The notes under the pieces: generated by a model
The model's database searches: none
The model's input: the letters and a program-made list of their open reading frames with translations, nothing else
Told to the model about the DNA's origin: nothing
Program-made: the position numbers and the translations under genes
DNA from: Zetaproteobacteria bacterium CG_4_9_14_3_um_filter_49_83
Lineage (GTDB): Bacteria; Pseudomonadota; Zetaproteobacteria; Mariprofundales; Mariprofundaceae
NCBI GenBank assembly: GCA_002791545.1
Contig: PFXG01000062.1
Span: 1 to 37,084, forward strand
Direction of reading: 5' to 3'
Length of the DNA: 37,084 nt
Part shown: piece after piece, positions 9,750 to 17,868 of the stretch
Position numbering within the stretch: position 1 is the stretch's first letter
How the letters are laid out: each line of letters starts with the position of its first letter

Positions 9750-10346
9750 TTACCCGATCACGACTTTAGTGTCTGAAGTGTACTTATATGGCATCAAGTG
9801 AAGATTATGTGGTGCCGGAGAGCCATTGATTACACGCGCAGACAAATCATACAATGAGCCATGGCATGGGCAATGCCAGCCACCCGGCCAGTCTTCAGGA
9901 ACAGCTGTACCCCACTCCTTTCTTCCTGCACTCGGCTTATATAACGGAATACAGCCCAGATGCGTACAACTGGCTACAGCAATGAAGTATTCAGGTTTAA
10001 TCGAACGATACTTGCGATTCTCTGCAGTCATCCACTCAGCCGACACCTCTTCAATGGCCTCTGAATTCGGATCTTTCAGCATATCGTCATGACCATCCAA
10101 CTGCGCAAGCAGCTCAGGCGTACGGTTACTCACAAAAACAGGTTTACCCTGCCATTGAATCACGACCAATTGGCCTTCCTCAACTGTTGCCACGTCAAAT
10201 TCTGTCTTCGCTGCTGCCAGTGTATCTGCAGCAGGAAACATACTACCAATAAATGGCACAGCCGCTGCACCAGCAGCCACAGCACCCAAGCCACCGGCAG
10301 CGATGTACAGAAAATTTCGCCGGGACTGATCAGCTTGATCTGTCAT
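9750..10346 (-). CDS. petA: Rieske iron-sulphur protein, bc1 complex
   Basis: A 198-residue [2Fe-2S] subunit that takes an electron from quinol at the Qo site. The N-terminus carries a Tat-like signal-anchor (SRRNFLYIAAGG, helix about 11-35), as is usual for proteobacterial Rieske proteins. The cluster motifs are C127-T-H129-L-G-C132 and C159-P-C161-H162, giving two Cys and two His ligands plus the C132-C161 disulphide. It is the first gene of petABC. The ribosome site is GAGGGAGGG, about 5 bases before ATG. The 118-base gap behind rpe is A/T-rich and could hold the operon's own promoter. Confidence 0.97.
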   Translation of the reverse strand: MTDQADQSRRNFLYIAAGGLGAVAAGAAAVPFIGSMFPAADTLAAAKTEFDVATVEEGQLVVIQWQGKPVFVSNRTPELLAQLDGHDDMLKDPNSEAIEEVSAEWMTAENRKYRSIKPEYFIAVASCTHLGCIPLYKPSAGRKEWGTAVPEDWPGGWHCPCHGSLYDLSARVINGSPAPHNLHLMPYKYTSDTKVVIG

Positions 10347-10464
10347 AATACCCTCCCTCTGAATAATAAAAAATAATTATGAAAATTAATTCACAAATTT
10401 TTCATACGCCGCATAGCTAACAGCCGATGCCAATAACGTCAACTTGCCAGCGAATGAAAAAACC

Positions 10465-11133
10465 TTATGCGTTTTGTGCCAACTGACGCAACTCGGCAAT
10501 GGCGGCTGCATAATCCGGTGTGTTGTACACAGCAGAGCCTGCCACAATGGCATCTGCACCAGCGCCTGCAACTTCTGCGATGGTTGCTTTATTCACGCCA
10601 CCATCCACTTCCAGCCATGCATCACAACCCGCATCGTCGAGCATCTTGCGAGCCTGACGAATTTTTGGTGTTACCGCATGAATATAGGATTGCCCGCCGT
10701 AACCCGGATTCACACTCATCAACAGCACCAGATCAACACAGTGAAGTACATTCTCAATGGTAGAAACAGGCGTAGCCGGATTCAAACTAACGCCAGCTTT
10801 CTTACCCAAAGATCGAATCAACTGCAATGTCCGCTCAAGGTGCGTACAAGCTTCCTGATGCACAGTGATGATGTCAGCACCAGCTTTAGCAAACGCTTCA
10901 ACCTGAGTGTCCGGATGATTAACCATCAGGTGAACATCGATAATTTTATCTGAATGCGAACGGATTGCCTTGCAAACGTTATCGCCAATGGTAATTGGCG
11001 GAACAAATGAACCATCCATGACATCAAAATGAATCCAGTCGCACCCACCTTCATCAATGGCACGAATCTCTGCACCCAGATCAGCAAAATCTGCCGATAA
11101 AATTGATGGTGCAATCACAATATCTTTTTTCAT
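10465..11133 (-). CDS. rpe: Ribulose-phosphate 3-epimerase
   Basis: Interconverts ribulose 5-phosphate and xylulose 5-phosphate in the pentose-phosphate pathway, and in the Calvin cycle if the host is autotrophic. It is 222 residues, a TIM barrel of normal length. Motifs seen are APSILSADF (9-17), HFDVMDGSFVPP with its metal-binding His and Asp, HLMV near 72-75, and the phosphate-binding NPGYGGQSYI. The ribosome site GGAGG lies about 9 bases before ATG. It sits 118 bases ahead of petA and 37 after the DUF1573/dihaem gene. The neighbourhood does not by itself show which pathway uses it. Confidence 0.96.
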   Translation of the reverse strand: MKKDIVIAPSILSADFADLGAEIRAIDEGGCDWIHFDVMDGSFVPPITIGDNVCKAIRSHSDKIIDVHLMVNHPDTQVEAFAKAGADIITVHQEACTHLERTLQLIRSLGKKAGVSLNPATPVSTIENVLHCVDLVLLMSVNPGYGGQSYIHAVTPKIRQARKMLDDAGCDAWLEVDGGVNKATIAEVAGAGADAIVAGSAVYNTPDYAAAIAELRQLAQNA

Positions 11134-11170
11134 GAAATGTAGCCTCCGTTAAAGTTAGCGATTTATAGCC

Positions 11171-11899
11171 TTATTCACCCTTATCGTCCAGCGATATCAA
11201 CCAATCTACCAATGATTTCAATTGCTTTTCATCCAACGGGCCACCTTTATCCTGAGCGAATCCGGGCATATGCTGACTACCTGTTCCCTGGGCAATCAAA
11301 GAAGATAAAACTTCCGCATCCCTGATATCAGTCAGGGCCGGTGCATAAGCTCCTTCAGCGGCAATACCGTGACACATCGCACACACGGCTTGGTATATCT
11401 CCCTGCCCTGCGATTTATGCAAAGCCGGAGTAACATGGCAGGCAGCGCACTTGCCATCAAAAATACTGCGCTCTGACTGATTCATATGTTTATTTTCCAG
11501 CACCCGGATATTAATCCACGCCGTGATAGTTCGGCCATATTGATCTTTGATAGAAACTGATTTTCTGACCTGCCCTAATTTCCCGAAGGTATCCACATCA
11601 ACCTTAAGCTGCGTAAAAGCCCCGGCATCCAGCACTCTTATACCCGGCTCTGCCGTTGTACATCCGCAGGGCGCAACGATATCAGCGAGATTTAAAAACA
11701 TATCACTGTTATTTCGCACCAGAAATACGGCAGATGCGTGCTTACCTTCCATCACCTCACCCAAATCCACTTCAGCCGGATCAAACACCAAGCCTCCGGC
11801 CAGATCGGATGAGTGTGACTTTTCTTTTTCCGGAGGCTGCCCCTGACTGCAAGAAACAAACAAAACGACCGATAACATCATGACAAACACACGCATCAT
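11171..11899 (-). CDS. DUF1573 / dihaem cytochrome c lipoprotein
   Basis: A 242-residue exported protein. The N-terminus is a lipoprotein signal with lipobox LFVSC, giving C17 as the lipidated cysteine. Residues about 35-135 match the DUF1573 pattern (an Ig-like fold), including its PCGCT motif at C78/C80. The C-terminal 100 residues carry two haem-c sites, C151-A-A-C154-H155 and C173-A-M-C176-H177, and a likely axial methionine M211 in HMPGF. I chose ATG 11897-11899, which overlaps the sdhE stop as ATGA; the longer frame opens with TTG. Its position between succinate dehydrogenase and bc1 genes suggests a periplasmic electron carrier or redox sensor, but the role is inferred. The first CAACH could bind haem or serve another purpose. 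Confidence 0.85.
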   Translation of the reverse strand: MMRVFVMMLSVVLFVSCSQGQPPEKEKSHSSDLAGGLVFDPAEVDLGEVMEGKHASAVFLVRNNSDMFLNLADIVAPCGCTTAEPGIRVLDAGAFTQLKVDVDTFGKLGQVRKSVSIKDQYGRTITAWINIRVLENKHMNQSERSIFDGKCAACHVTPALHKSQGREIYQAVCAMCHGIAAEGAYAPALTDIRDAEVLSSLIAQGTGSQHMPGFAQDKGGPLDEKQLKSLVDWLISLDDKGE

Positions 11900-12120
11900 C
11901 GCATCACACCCAGACAAGGCCTTAAAACATCCGGAACATCCTTTTCACCGTGCATCATTGCCAACAATTCCGGCAAATCCAATGCCAGCAATTCCAAAAC
12001 AGCCTGTCTGATTTCATAGCCACACAAATCGACCGCAAGCAGCGGCTCCAGCCAGGCTTCAATTTCCAGCATACCCTGCCTTTTTAATCTGAATTGTAAT
12101 TGTCGAATCTGATTTTCCAT
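11896..12120 (-). CDS. sdhE: SdhE-like FAD assembly factor for succinate dehydrogenase
   Basis: SdhE (YgfY/Sdh5, DUF339) helps attach FAD covalently to SdhA. This short soluble protein of 74 residues has the expected small helical layout: a basic N-terminus (QLQFRLKRQGMLEIEAWLEPLL) that corresponds to the family's RRGMLELD segment, then LLALDLPELLAMMHGEK, comparable to the LxxxDxxLLxW part. The conserved RGxxE-type motif is altered here (RQGMLE), so it is a divergent member. Its position right behind sdhB is strong support. I prefer ATG 12118-12120; the upstream GTG at 12174 would add an unlikely cysteine-rich leader. No good ribosome site is seen for either start. Confidence 0.78.
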   Translation of the reverse strand: MENQIRQLQFRLKRQGMLEIEAWLEPLLAVDLCGYEIRQAVLELLALDLPELLAMMHGEKDVPDVLRPCLGVMR

Positions 12121-12190
12121 ACGGTAAGCGTAACATGCAGCAAACGATGAACAAGCCCTGAGCCACAACGTCACATTATATTTGTGCCAT

Positions 12191-12232
12191 GGTTGTCGCT
12201 TCAGGATTGTCGCTTCAGGATTGTCGTTTCAA
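12191..12232. repeat. Three tandem 14-base repeats over the sdhB stop
   Basis: Three head-to-tail copies of gattgtcgcttcag lie here: the first differs at one base, the second is exact, and the third has two C-to-T/G-to-A type changes at its end. On the coding strand they spell the last codons of sdhB, its TGA and about 24 bases beyond. The unit is not a multiple of three. A slip within it would change the last residues of SdhB or move its stop. Confidence 0.85.
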
Positions 12233-12925
12233 CATTGAACGCTTGATGTGATTAATTGCGGCCGTGGGATTCAACTGTTTAGGACAGGCTTCCATACAAT
12301 TCATAATCTGATGACAACGATAAAGGCGGAAAGCATCTTCCAACTGGTCAAATCGCTCACCCGTGGCCTCATCTCTGGAATCAACAATCCAGCGATTAGC
12401 CTGCAATAATGCCGCCGGTCCAAGAAAGCGGTCGCCATTCCACCACCATGAAGGACATGATGTTGTACAACATCCACATAAAATACATTCGTACTGCCCA
12501 TCCAGCTTAGCTCTATCCTGTGGCGCTTGCAGGCGTTCATGCTCCGGCACTGGCGTGGATGTTTGCATCCACGGCTTAATCTGACGGTACTGATCAAAAA
12601 AATGATCCATATCAACAACCAGATCGCGAATCACCAGCATACTCGGTAATGGCCGCACATGAATCGGTTGTTTCAAGCCAGCGATTTCAGTAATACATGC
12701 AAGACCATTAACACCATTGATATTTAATCCATCCGATCCACATACACCTTCACCGCATGACCTGCGATATGTCAGCGTGCCATCGATATGCCATTTAATA
12801 TAATTCAAAGCATCTAGCAGCTTCATACCCGGCTTGGTTACCGGCACTTCAAAAGCTTGCATAAAAGGCTTATCGCCTGCTTCAGGGTCAAAACGAAATA
12901 CTGATAAGCGAATCATCTTGTCCAT
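12215..12925 (-). CDS. sdhB: Succinate dehydrogenase iron-sulphur subunit
   Basis: The electron-transfer subunit of succinate dehydrogenase, 236 residues. The [2Fe-2S] ligands are C57, C62, D65 and C77, with the aspartate in third place as in the Escherichia coli enzyme. The [4Fe-4S] and [3Fe-4S] sites are in ECILCGCCTTSCPSWWW and CHQIMNCMEACPKQLNP. I use ATG 12923-12925, whose A overlaps the sdhA stop (TGATG); a TTG one codon earlier is the alternative. The stop lies inside a 14-base triple repeat, so the C-terminal KRQS may be recently altered. The protein sits at the inner face of the cytoplasmic membrane with SdhACD. Confidence 0.96.
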   Translation of the reverse strand: MDKMIRLSVFRFDPEAGDKPFMQAFEVPVTKPGMKLLDALNYIKWHIDGTLTYRRSCGEGVCGSDGLNINGVNGLACITEIAGLKQPIHVRPLPSMLVIRDLVVDMDHFFDQYRQIKPWMQTSTPVPEHERLQAPQDRAKLDGQYECILCGCCTTSCPSWWWNGDRFLGPAALLQANRWIVDSRDEATGERFDQLEDAFRLYRCHQIMNCMEACPKQLNPTAAINHIKRSMLKRQS

Positions 12926-14727
12926 CAATAGACTCTCTTTCTGGGCGGAAACGATTCCACGCTCATCGGTTTTGTCCTGACCGGCTTGTAGTCCAGCCTA
13001 ACCTCATCATCCAATATACTGGCCAGCGTGTGCTTCATCCAGTGAACATCATCCCGATCAGGATAATCATCTCTGGCGTGAGCACCACGTGATTCCTGCC
13101 TGGCCAGAGCTCCGGCCGCAGTGACGCGCGATAACGCCATTAAATTCTCCAGCTCCAGTGCTTCAACCAGTTCAGTGTTAAAAACCCGATTGGAATCACT
13201 GATCGACATATCTTTCAATTCTCCGGCCAACGCCTCAATACGCGCAACACCGTCAGCCATCACAGCTTCGTTGCGATAAACACTGAAATGCTCCTGCATG
13301 ATCGTTTGCATACGATTGCGAATATCTGAGACACGAAAAGCCTGATCGTTATTTTTATGCGCAGGCAAAAGTTTTTCCACACGATCCACGCCGCGCTGCC
13401 AGCAATCCGCAGCCAGCGTAGGGTGATAATTACGTTGTTCCAGATACTCCAGAACCCGCTTCCCGCAAGCATAGCCAAACACGATAATTTCAAGCAGAGA
13501 ATTGCCGCCCAATCGGTTAGCACCATGCACAGATACACAAGCCGCCTCGCCCACCGCATACAGTCCGGGCATCACCACCTCATCACCCTGCTCGGCGCGA
13601 TACACCACTTCGCCAAAACGATTTGTCGGAATGCCACCCATGGTATAATGCATGGTGGGCTGCACCGGAATGGGTTCTCTGGTGCAGTCGACACCGGCAA
13701 AACGAAATGCCAACTCATGGATATTCGGCAATTTCGACAGAATCAATGCTTCGCCCAGATGATCAAGCTTAAGCAATGCGTGATCCTTATTCGGGCCACA
13801 GCCTCTGCCTTCGCGGATTTCCAGAGCAATCGCCCGCGACACCACATCCCGACTGGCCAGATCTTTGGCTGTAGGAGCATAGCGCTCCATAAAACGCTCA
13901 CCCTCGCTATTAAGCAAATAACCGCCTTCGCCGCGCACGCCTTCGGTAATCAGCGGTCCGACATCGGCAATACCAGTCGGATGAAACTGGAAAAACTCCA
14001 TATCCTCCATGGGCAGACCAGCAGCCAGCGTTAATGCCCCGCCATCGCCCGTACAAATATGAGCGTTGGTGGTCACTTTAAAAACCCTTCCAGCCCCACC
14101 CGTTGCTAAAATCACCGCTTTTGCCTGAAACAGATGATATTTACCCTTGGCAATATCCCATGCCATCAATCCCTGACAGCCTTCATTATCGGTGATCAGA
14201 TCAAGTGCAAAAAACTCCTGATAGAACAGCGTTCCCGCCTTCAGATTCTGCTGATACAGGGTATGCAAGATAGCATGACCGGTCCGATCTGCTGCTGCAC
14301 ATGTTCGGGAAGCTTGCCCACCTGCTCCGAAATCCAGCGACTGCCCGCCAAAAGGGCGCTGATAGATCGTACCATTGTCCTGCCTGGAAAAAGGCACACC
14401 GAAATGCTCCAGCTCCCGAATCAGTCGCGGCGCAGCTCTACACATATATTCTATGGCATCCTGATCACCCAGATAATCCGAGCCCTTGACCGTGTCATAC
14501 ATATGCCAGTGCCAATGATCTGCATTAACATTACCCAAGGCCGCATTGATGCCACCCTGAGCCGCCACAGTATGTGAACGCGTTGCCAGCACCTTGGTTA
14601 CGACGGCCACACGGTAACCCGCATCAGCCAACTGAAGGGCGCAACGCATGCCAGCCCCACCGGAGCCGACAATCAGCACATCATGGTAATGATGCTCTAC
14701 TCGATCCGTAGAAAGATATGTCGACAT
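12925..14727 (-). CDS. sdhA: Succinate dehydrogenase flavoprotein subunit
   Basis: Oxidises succinate to fumarate and holds covalent FAD. It is 600 residues when started at ATG 14725-14727, which overlaps the sdhD stop as TAATG; a GTG three codons earlier is less likely. The nucleotide-binding loop GSGGAG is at 21-26. H52 in [12 protein letters not shown] is the expected covalent FAD attachment site, matching H45 of E. coli. The substrate-binding [13 protein letters not shown] is present in the second half. The C-terminal [11 protein letters not shown] is the usual ending. An SdhE-like factor encoded 0.8 kb downstream fits the need for flavinylation. Confidence 0.97.
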   Translation of the reverse strand: MSTYLSTDRVEHHYHDVLIVGSGGAGMRCALQLADAGYRVAVVTKVLATRSHTVAAQGGINAALGNVNADHWHWHMYDTVKGSDYLGDQDAIEYMCRAAPRLIRELEHFGVPFSRQDNGTIYQRPFGGQSLDFGAGGQASRTCAAADRTGHAILHTLYQQNLKAGTLFYQEFFALDLITDNEGCQGLMAWDIAKGKYHLFQAKAVILATGGAGRVFKVTTNAHICTGDGGALTLAAGLPMEDMEFFQFHPTGIADVGPLITEGVRGEGGYLLNSEGERFMERYAPTAKDLASRDVVSRAIALEIREGRGCGPNKDHALLKLDHLGEALILSKLPNIHELAFRFAGVDCTREPIPVQPTMHYTMGGIPTNRFGEVVYRAEQGDEVVMPGLYAVGEAACVSVHGANRLGGNSLLEIIVFGYACGKRVLEYLEQRNYHPTLAADCWQRGVDRVEKLLPAHKNNDQAFRVSDIRNRMQTIMQEHFSVYRNEAVMADGVARIEALAGELKDMSISDSNRVFNTELVEALELENLMALSRVTAAGALARQESRGAHARDDYPDRDDVHWMKHTLASILDDEVRLDYKPVRTKPMSVESFPPRKRVY

Positions 14728-15080
14728 TAGGCCCACCCCCAGATCAAAGCCAGCCAGGCAATACCAAAAACAGCCAGCAAACTGGTAATCAGAAACATCA
14801 AACTGACACGAATTCCGGTAATATGCAGATAGTCTTCGATAACCACCTTGATACCCAGATAGGCGTGCAACAATAGCGCCATCAACAACAAACTGTGCAG
14901 AACCCTTACCCAGGGCATTTGCACAATTCTGAGTACATCACTCTGCTGCCAGACGCCAGCATAAACCATACCCAATACATAAAAAGCACAGGGTAACAAA
15001 AACATCAACAATACAGCCGAAGCTCGCTGCCAATACCACTCACCAACACCATGATGACTGACGCCCTGATCATGTTTCAT
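14727..15080 (-). CDS. sdhD: Succinate dehydrogenase membrane anchor SdhD
   Basis: A 117-residue membrane subunit with three hydrophobic helices (about 18-40, 57-80 and 90-114). I start it at ATG 15078-15080, which overlaps the sdhC stop in an ATGA arrangement; the longer open frame upstream is the out-of-frame shadow of sdhC. The second helix carries [23 protein letters not shown], where a histidine serves as a haem b ligand in this family and the Asp-Tyr pair lies near the quinone site. SdhD proteins vary greatly, so the call leans on position and topology. Confidence 0.93.
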   Translation of the reverse strand: MKHDQGVSHHGVGEWYWQRASAVLLMFLLPCAFYVLGMVYAGVWQQSDVLRIVQMPWVRVLHSLLLMALLLHAYLGIKVVIEDYLHITGIRVSLMFLITSLLAVFGIAWLALIWGWA

Positions 15081-15457
15081 AGCAGCGCCACCGCCGCTCC
15101 TGCAGCCATCAACAGCGTGACGGCCAACACCATGCGGGCAGAGAGCCTCATCGCATAGCGCGATTCCCCATACCCGGCATCCAGCAATAAAAAACGAATC
15201 CCATTGAGGAAATGATAAACAAATGATGCAAATCCCAGCCACAGCAGTACGCGACCATACAGCGAATGCATCAGCGACAAGCTGAGATCAAACTGCTCGG
15301 GCGCACCAGTCATAAGACTCAGCAAAATAAAATAAAATACCATGAACACAATCAAAAATAAGCCGCTGGCACGATGCGCCAGACTGGCGACCATGGTCAG
15401 ATGCCATCTGTATACAGATAACCTTGGCGACAGAGGTTGTTGTCGGTTTGATATCAT
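15077..15457 (-). CDS. sdhC: Succinate dehydrogenase cytochrome b556 subunit SdhC
   Basis: A 126-residue membrane subunit with three helices (about 30-50, 68-90 and 104-126). The family motif HRASG at 28-32 and the haem-ligand region YHFLNGIRFLLLDAG are plain. PLSPRLSVYRWHLTM is the usual lead-in. The native ribosome site directly before its ATG is weak. A five-codon leader ORF with a strong AAAGGAG site overlaps the ATG by ATGA, so ribosomes may arrive by coupling (see the leader entry). It is the first of sdhCDAB-sdhE. Confidence 0.95.
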   Translation of the reverse strand: MISNRQQPLSPRLSVYRWHLTMVASLAHRASGLFLIVFMVFYFILLSLMTGAPEQFDLSLSLMHSLYGRVLLWLGFASFVYHFLNGIRFLLLDAGYGESRYAMRLSARMVLAVTLLMAAGAAVALL

Positions 15458-15471
15458 TCCGAGGTTTCCAT
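15454..15471 (-). promoter_or_regulatory. Five-codon leader ORF overlapping the sdhC start
   Basis: On the minus strand a strong ribosome site (AAAGGAG) at about 15484-15490 is followed, 11 bases on, by ATG and the codons for METSE and then TGA. The TGA shares bases with the sdhC ATG (ATGA). A TTG directly before the ATG is spaced better from the ribosome site and would add one codon. The arrangement looks like translational coupling: ribosomes load at the strong site, finish the peptide and restart on sdhC. The reading is direct; the regulatory role is inferred. Confidence 0.5.
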
Positions 15472-15499
15472 CAAGATACTTACTCCTTTACAGACTGCT

Positions 15500-17104
15500 T
15501 CATAGCAAGCTTTCTGACGCTAAAGCCAACCTGATGCCAGCAATCTGATCGACAAGTTGTCCTGCTCGATACCAATCCCCGGTATCACCAGCCTGACCAT
15601 GCAGCGCCACAGCAGCGATCACTGCATCTCTGACTACAGCATTATCCAAAGCAGTTGACGAATCAACCCCTTCAGATGCATCAGCATGCCTGCAACAGCG
15701 AGCCAGACTTGCCGCAATCACACCCACCAGCACATCACCACTACCTGCTGTCGCCAGTCGGGCCGTGCCAAACGGATTAAGTACAACACATCCATCCGGT
15801 GAAGCAATCAGTGAATAATGGCCTTTTAACACCACCCATCCATGCAATAGTTGTGACAATTTCAAAGCAGCTTTTTTACGATCTTTTTGAATTTCCTGTG
15901 CACTCACCCCGAGCAGACGAGCAGCTTCGCCCGGATGAGGCGTCAGCACAGTAATACCCCTTCTTGCCAGCACCGCTTTTTGCAACGCCATATCAGCAGC
16001 CACCATATTCAGGGCATCCGCATCGAGCACCAGAGGCTGGGGTAAGGCAATAAGTTCAACCAATTCAGACTGACGCATTTTTCCCCAACCCGGACCGGCA
16101 ACCAGCACATCAGCACGCCAGTGTGTATCGCGATGAATTTGCTGACTGACGGGATGCACCATAGCCTCCAAACTCGACGAGGCCACAACCGGCCATACAT
16201 CATCCGGACATACCACGCTGACCAGCCCGGCTCCGGCAGCCAGCGCGCCATGTGCTGTTAATATCGGCGCACCCGTAAAACCAACTGAGCCGCCAAAAAC
16301 CCAGACATGACCAAAATCATTTTTATGCGCATCGATTGATCTTGGAGGAAATCCCTGGCGAACCACATCCCGATGCGAAACAAAAGCACATTCATCGCCA
16401 TCGCCCGACTCGGCCATGGCATGCAGCATCGTCTGTTGAGTGATACCGATTGAAGCCGGTTCAAGCAGCGTTCCACTCATCTTAGCACCGGCCTGTTTCC
16501 AGTGTCCCCACTTATAAGCAGCAATCGGCAGTGTGAAATCAGCCCGCACAGCACATCCCTGCATCTCTCCCGTATCGGCGCTGATACCGCTTGCAATATC
16601 CACCGCCAAAACTGTCCGGCCCGAGCCATTGATACAGGCAATTGCATCGGCCATGTGGCCCTCAACCTGCCGGGCCAGACCGGTGCCAAAAATAGCATCC
16701 ACGACCACCACGCTACGCGGCAACCAGCGCTGCAACTCCAACAAGCATTCCGACGTTACAGCCTGCCTTATCTTTACTCCTTCCTGCTCAGCCAGTTTAG
16801 CGTGCTTTGCGGCATCACCGCGATATTCAGACAGAGGAATCAAAGGAATCAGCGTAACAGGAATATTTTTTTGTCTCAGAACTCGCGCTGCGGCAAAACC
16901 ATCACCACCATTATTACCCGGCCCGGCGATGATAACCACCCTGCCGGAATCAGGTGCGTAACATGTTGCAGCACGGGCAACGGCTGCACCAGCACGCGCC
17001 ATTAATTCAAAGCCGCTAAGCTGACCAACATCTGTAGTGCGCTGATCACAACTCTGCATTTGACGAGCTGTTAGTAATGGTCTGTATATTTTTAGTCGAT
17101 TCAT
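15500..17104 (-). CDS. nnr: Bifunctional NAD(P)HX epimerase / dehydratase
   Basis: Repairs hydrated NADH and NADPH: the N-terminal domain epimerises R- and S-NAD(P)HX, and the C-terminal domain dehydrates S-NAD(P)HX using ADP. It is 534 residues, the normal length for the fused form. The epimerase half has GPGNNGGDGFAAARVL at 61-76 and VDIASGISADTG. The dehydratase half has AGPGWGKM, TPHPGEAARLLG, LKGHYSLIA and TAGSGDVLVGVIA, the last corresponding to the family's GTGD catalytic loop with Ser in place of Thr. A strong GGGAGGAAT site precedes ATG. It ends 28 bases before the sdhC leader ORF, so it may feed into the sdh transcript. Confidence 0.95.
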   Translation of the reverse strand: MNRLKIYRPLLTARQMQSCDQRTTDVGQLSGFELMARAGAAVARAATCYAPDSGRVVIIAGPGNNGGDGFAAARVLRQKNIPVTLIPLIPLSEYRGDAAKHAKLAEQEGVKIRQAVTSECLLELQRWLPRSVVVVDAIFGTGLARQVEGHMADAIACINGSGRTVLAVDIASGISADTGEMQGCAVRADFTLPIAAYKWGHWKQAGAKMSGTLLEPASIGITQQTMLHAMAESGDGDECAFVSHRDVVRQGFPPRSIDAHKNDFGHVWVFGGSVGFTGAPILTAHGALAAGAGLVSVVCPDDVWPVVASSSLEAMVHPVSQQIHRDTHWRADVLVAGPGWGKMRQSELVELIALPQPLVLDADALNMVAADMALQKAVLARRGITVLTPHPGEAARLLGVSAQEIQKDRKKAALKLSQLLHGWVVLKGHYSLIASPDGCVVLNPFGTARLATAGSGDVLVGVIAASLARCCRHADASEGVDSSTALDNAVVRDAVIAAVALHGQAGDTGDWYRAGQLVDQIAGIRLALASESLL

Positions 17105-17143
17105 TATTCCTCCCCTAGAACAATGTTTCAGAAACTTATCCTG

Positions 17144-17854
17144 TTATTCACCGGACGTCACCCAATGCGGTATCCATCTGTAAGCATCGCGCATCTGCTG
17201 CCGATGCAAAGTGCAATCTGCATCCATCTTTGCTACACAGGCCCAAAATTGCGGCGAATGATTCGGATGTTGCAAATGCGCCAGTTCATGCAGCATCACA
17301 TGATGCACCAATGCTTGCGGCAGCAACAGCAATTTAGCATTAAGCTGAACATGTCCGGCTCCGGAACAACTACCCCAGCGGCGCTTTTGCATCCGGACGC
17401 CGATCCTGCGCACAAAAAATCCATACTCTTCCGCCAACACTTCCAGCATCTTCGGCAACACCTGCTTAGCGCGTTGCTTGAGCCAGCACTGAAGTGCATC
17501 ATGAACAAGCGCAGTTTCCTGTATATTGCCACGCAAACACAAACTCTGGCCTTGCTGAAAACATTGGACACCATGAAACGAAGTAGCCTGATAACTTACA
17601 TCAAACACATCGCCACAACATTCCAAAGTTATTTTTTCTGGTAATATTTGATCCGTATCGGCAAGCACTGAATTCTGTGAAAAACGTTGTCGTACTTGCT
17701 CTACCCACCCGCGCTTCTCAATGAAAAATGTCTGAGCATACGCCTGTGGCACACCACGCGGCAGCACAATCTCAACAGCGCCATTTGGCCGGACGATAAT
17801 TCTTGGCCTGCGTGCCCGCTGTGAGATTCGCACCTCGTACGCTGACAACGCCAT
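17144..17854 (-). CDS. YgjP-like zinc metallohydrolase (DUF45 / SprT-like)
   Basis: A 236-residue soluble protein of the YgjP/DUF45 family of putative metal-dependent hydrolases. The zinc motif H189-E-L-A-H193 with a third ligand H199 (PNHSPQFW) is intact. The KRRWGSCSGAGHVQLN segment upstream is the family's second signature. The N-terminal strand-rich half (RISQRARRPRIIVRPNGAVEIVLP) is also typical. I start it at ATG 17852-17854; the frame extends 38 codons further but would overlap the SDR gene ahead of it. It follows that gene by 14 bases. Substrate and role are not established for the family. Confidence 0.88.
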   Translation of the reverse strand: MALSAYEVRISQRARRPRIIVRPNGAVEIVLPRGVPQAYAQTFFIEKRGWVEQVRQRFSQNSVLADTDQILPEKITLECCGDVFDVSYQATSFHGVQCFQQGQSLCLRGNIQETALVHDALQCWLKQRAKQVLPKMLEVLAEEYGFFVRRIGVRMQKRRWGSCSGAGHVQLNAKLLLLPQALVHHVMLHELAHLQHPNHSPQFWACVAKMDADCTLHRQQMRDAYRWIPHWVTSGE

Positions 17855-17868
17855 TCCCGAGGCAGATT

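Noticed and set aside
10386-10571. Short minus-strand frame whose tail (LASAVSYAAYEKFVN) looks protein-like
   Set aside because: Most of it overlaps rpe in another frame, there is no ribosome site, and only about 25 codons lie in free sequence.
14727-15242. 171-codon version of sdhD
   Set aside because: The first 54 codons are out-of-frame sdhC sequence; the ATG at 15078-15080 overlapping the sdhC stop is a normal coupled start.
17123-17644. Plus-strand frame of 173 codons
   Set aside because: Antisense to the YgjP-like metallohydrolase with its intact HELAH motif; composition is methionine- and histidine-heavy, as expected of a shadow.
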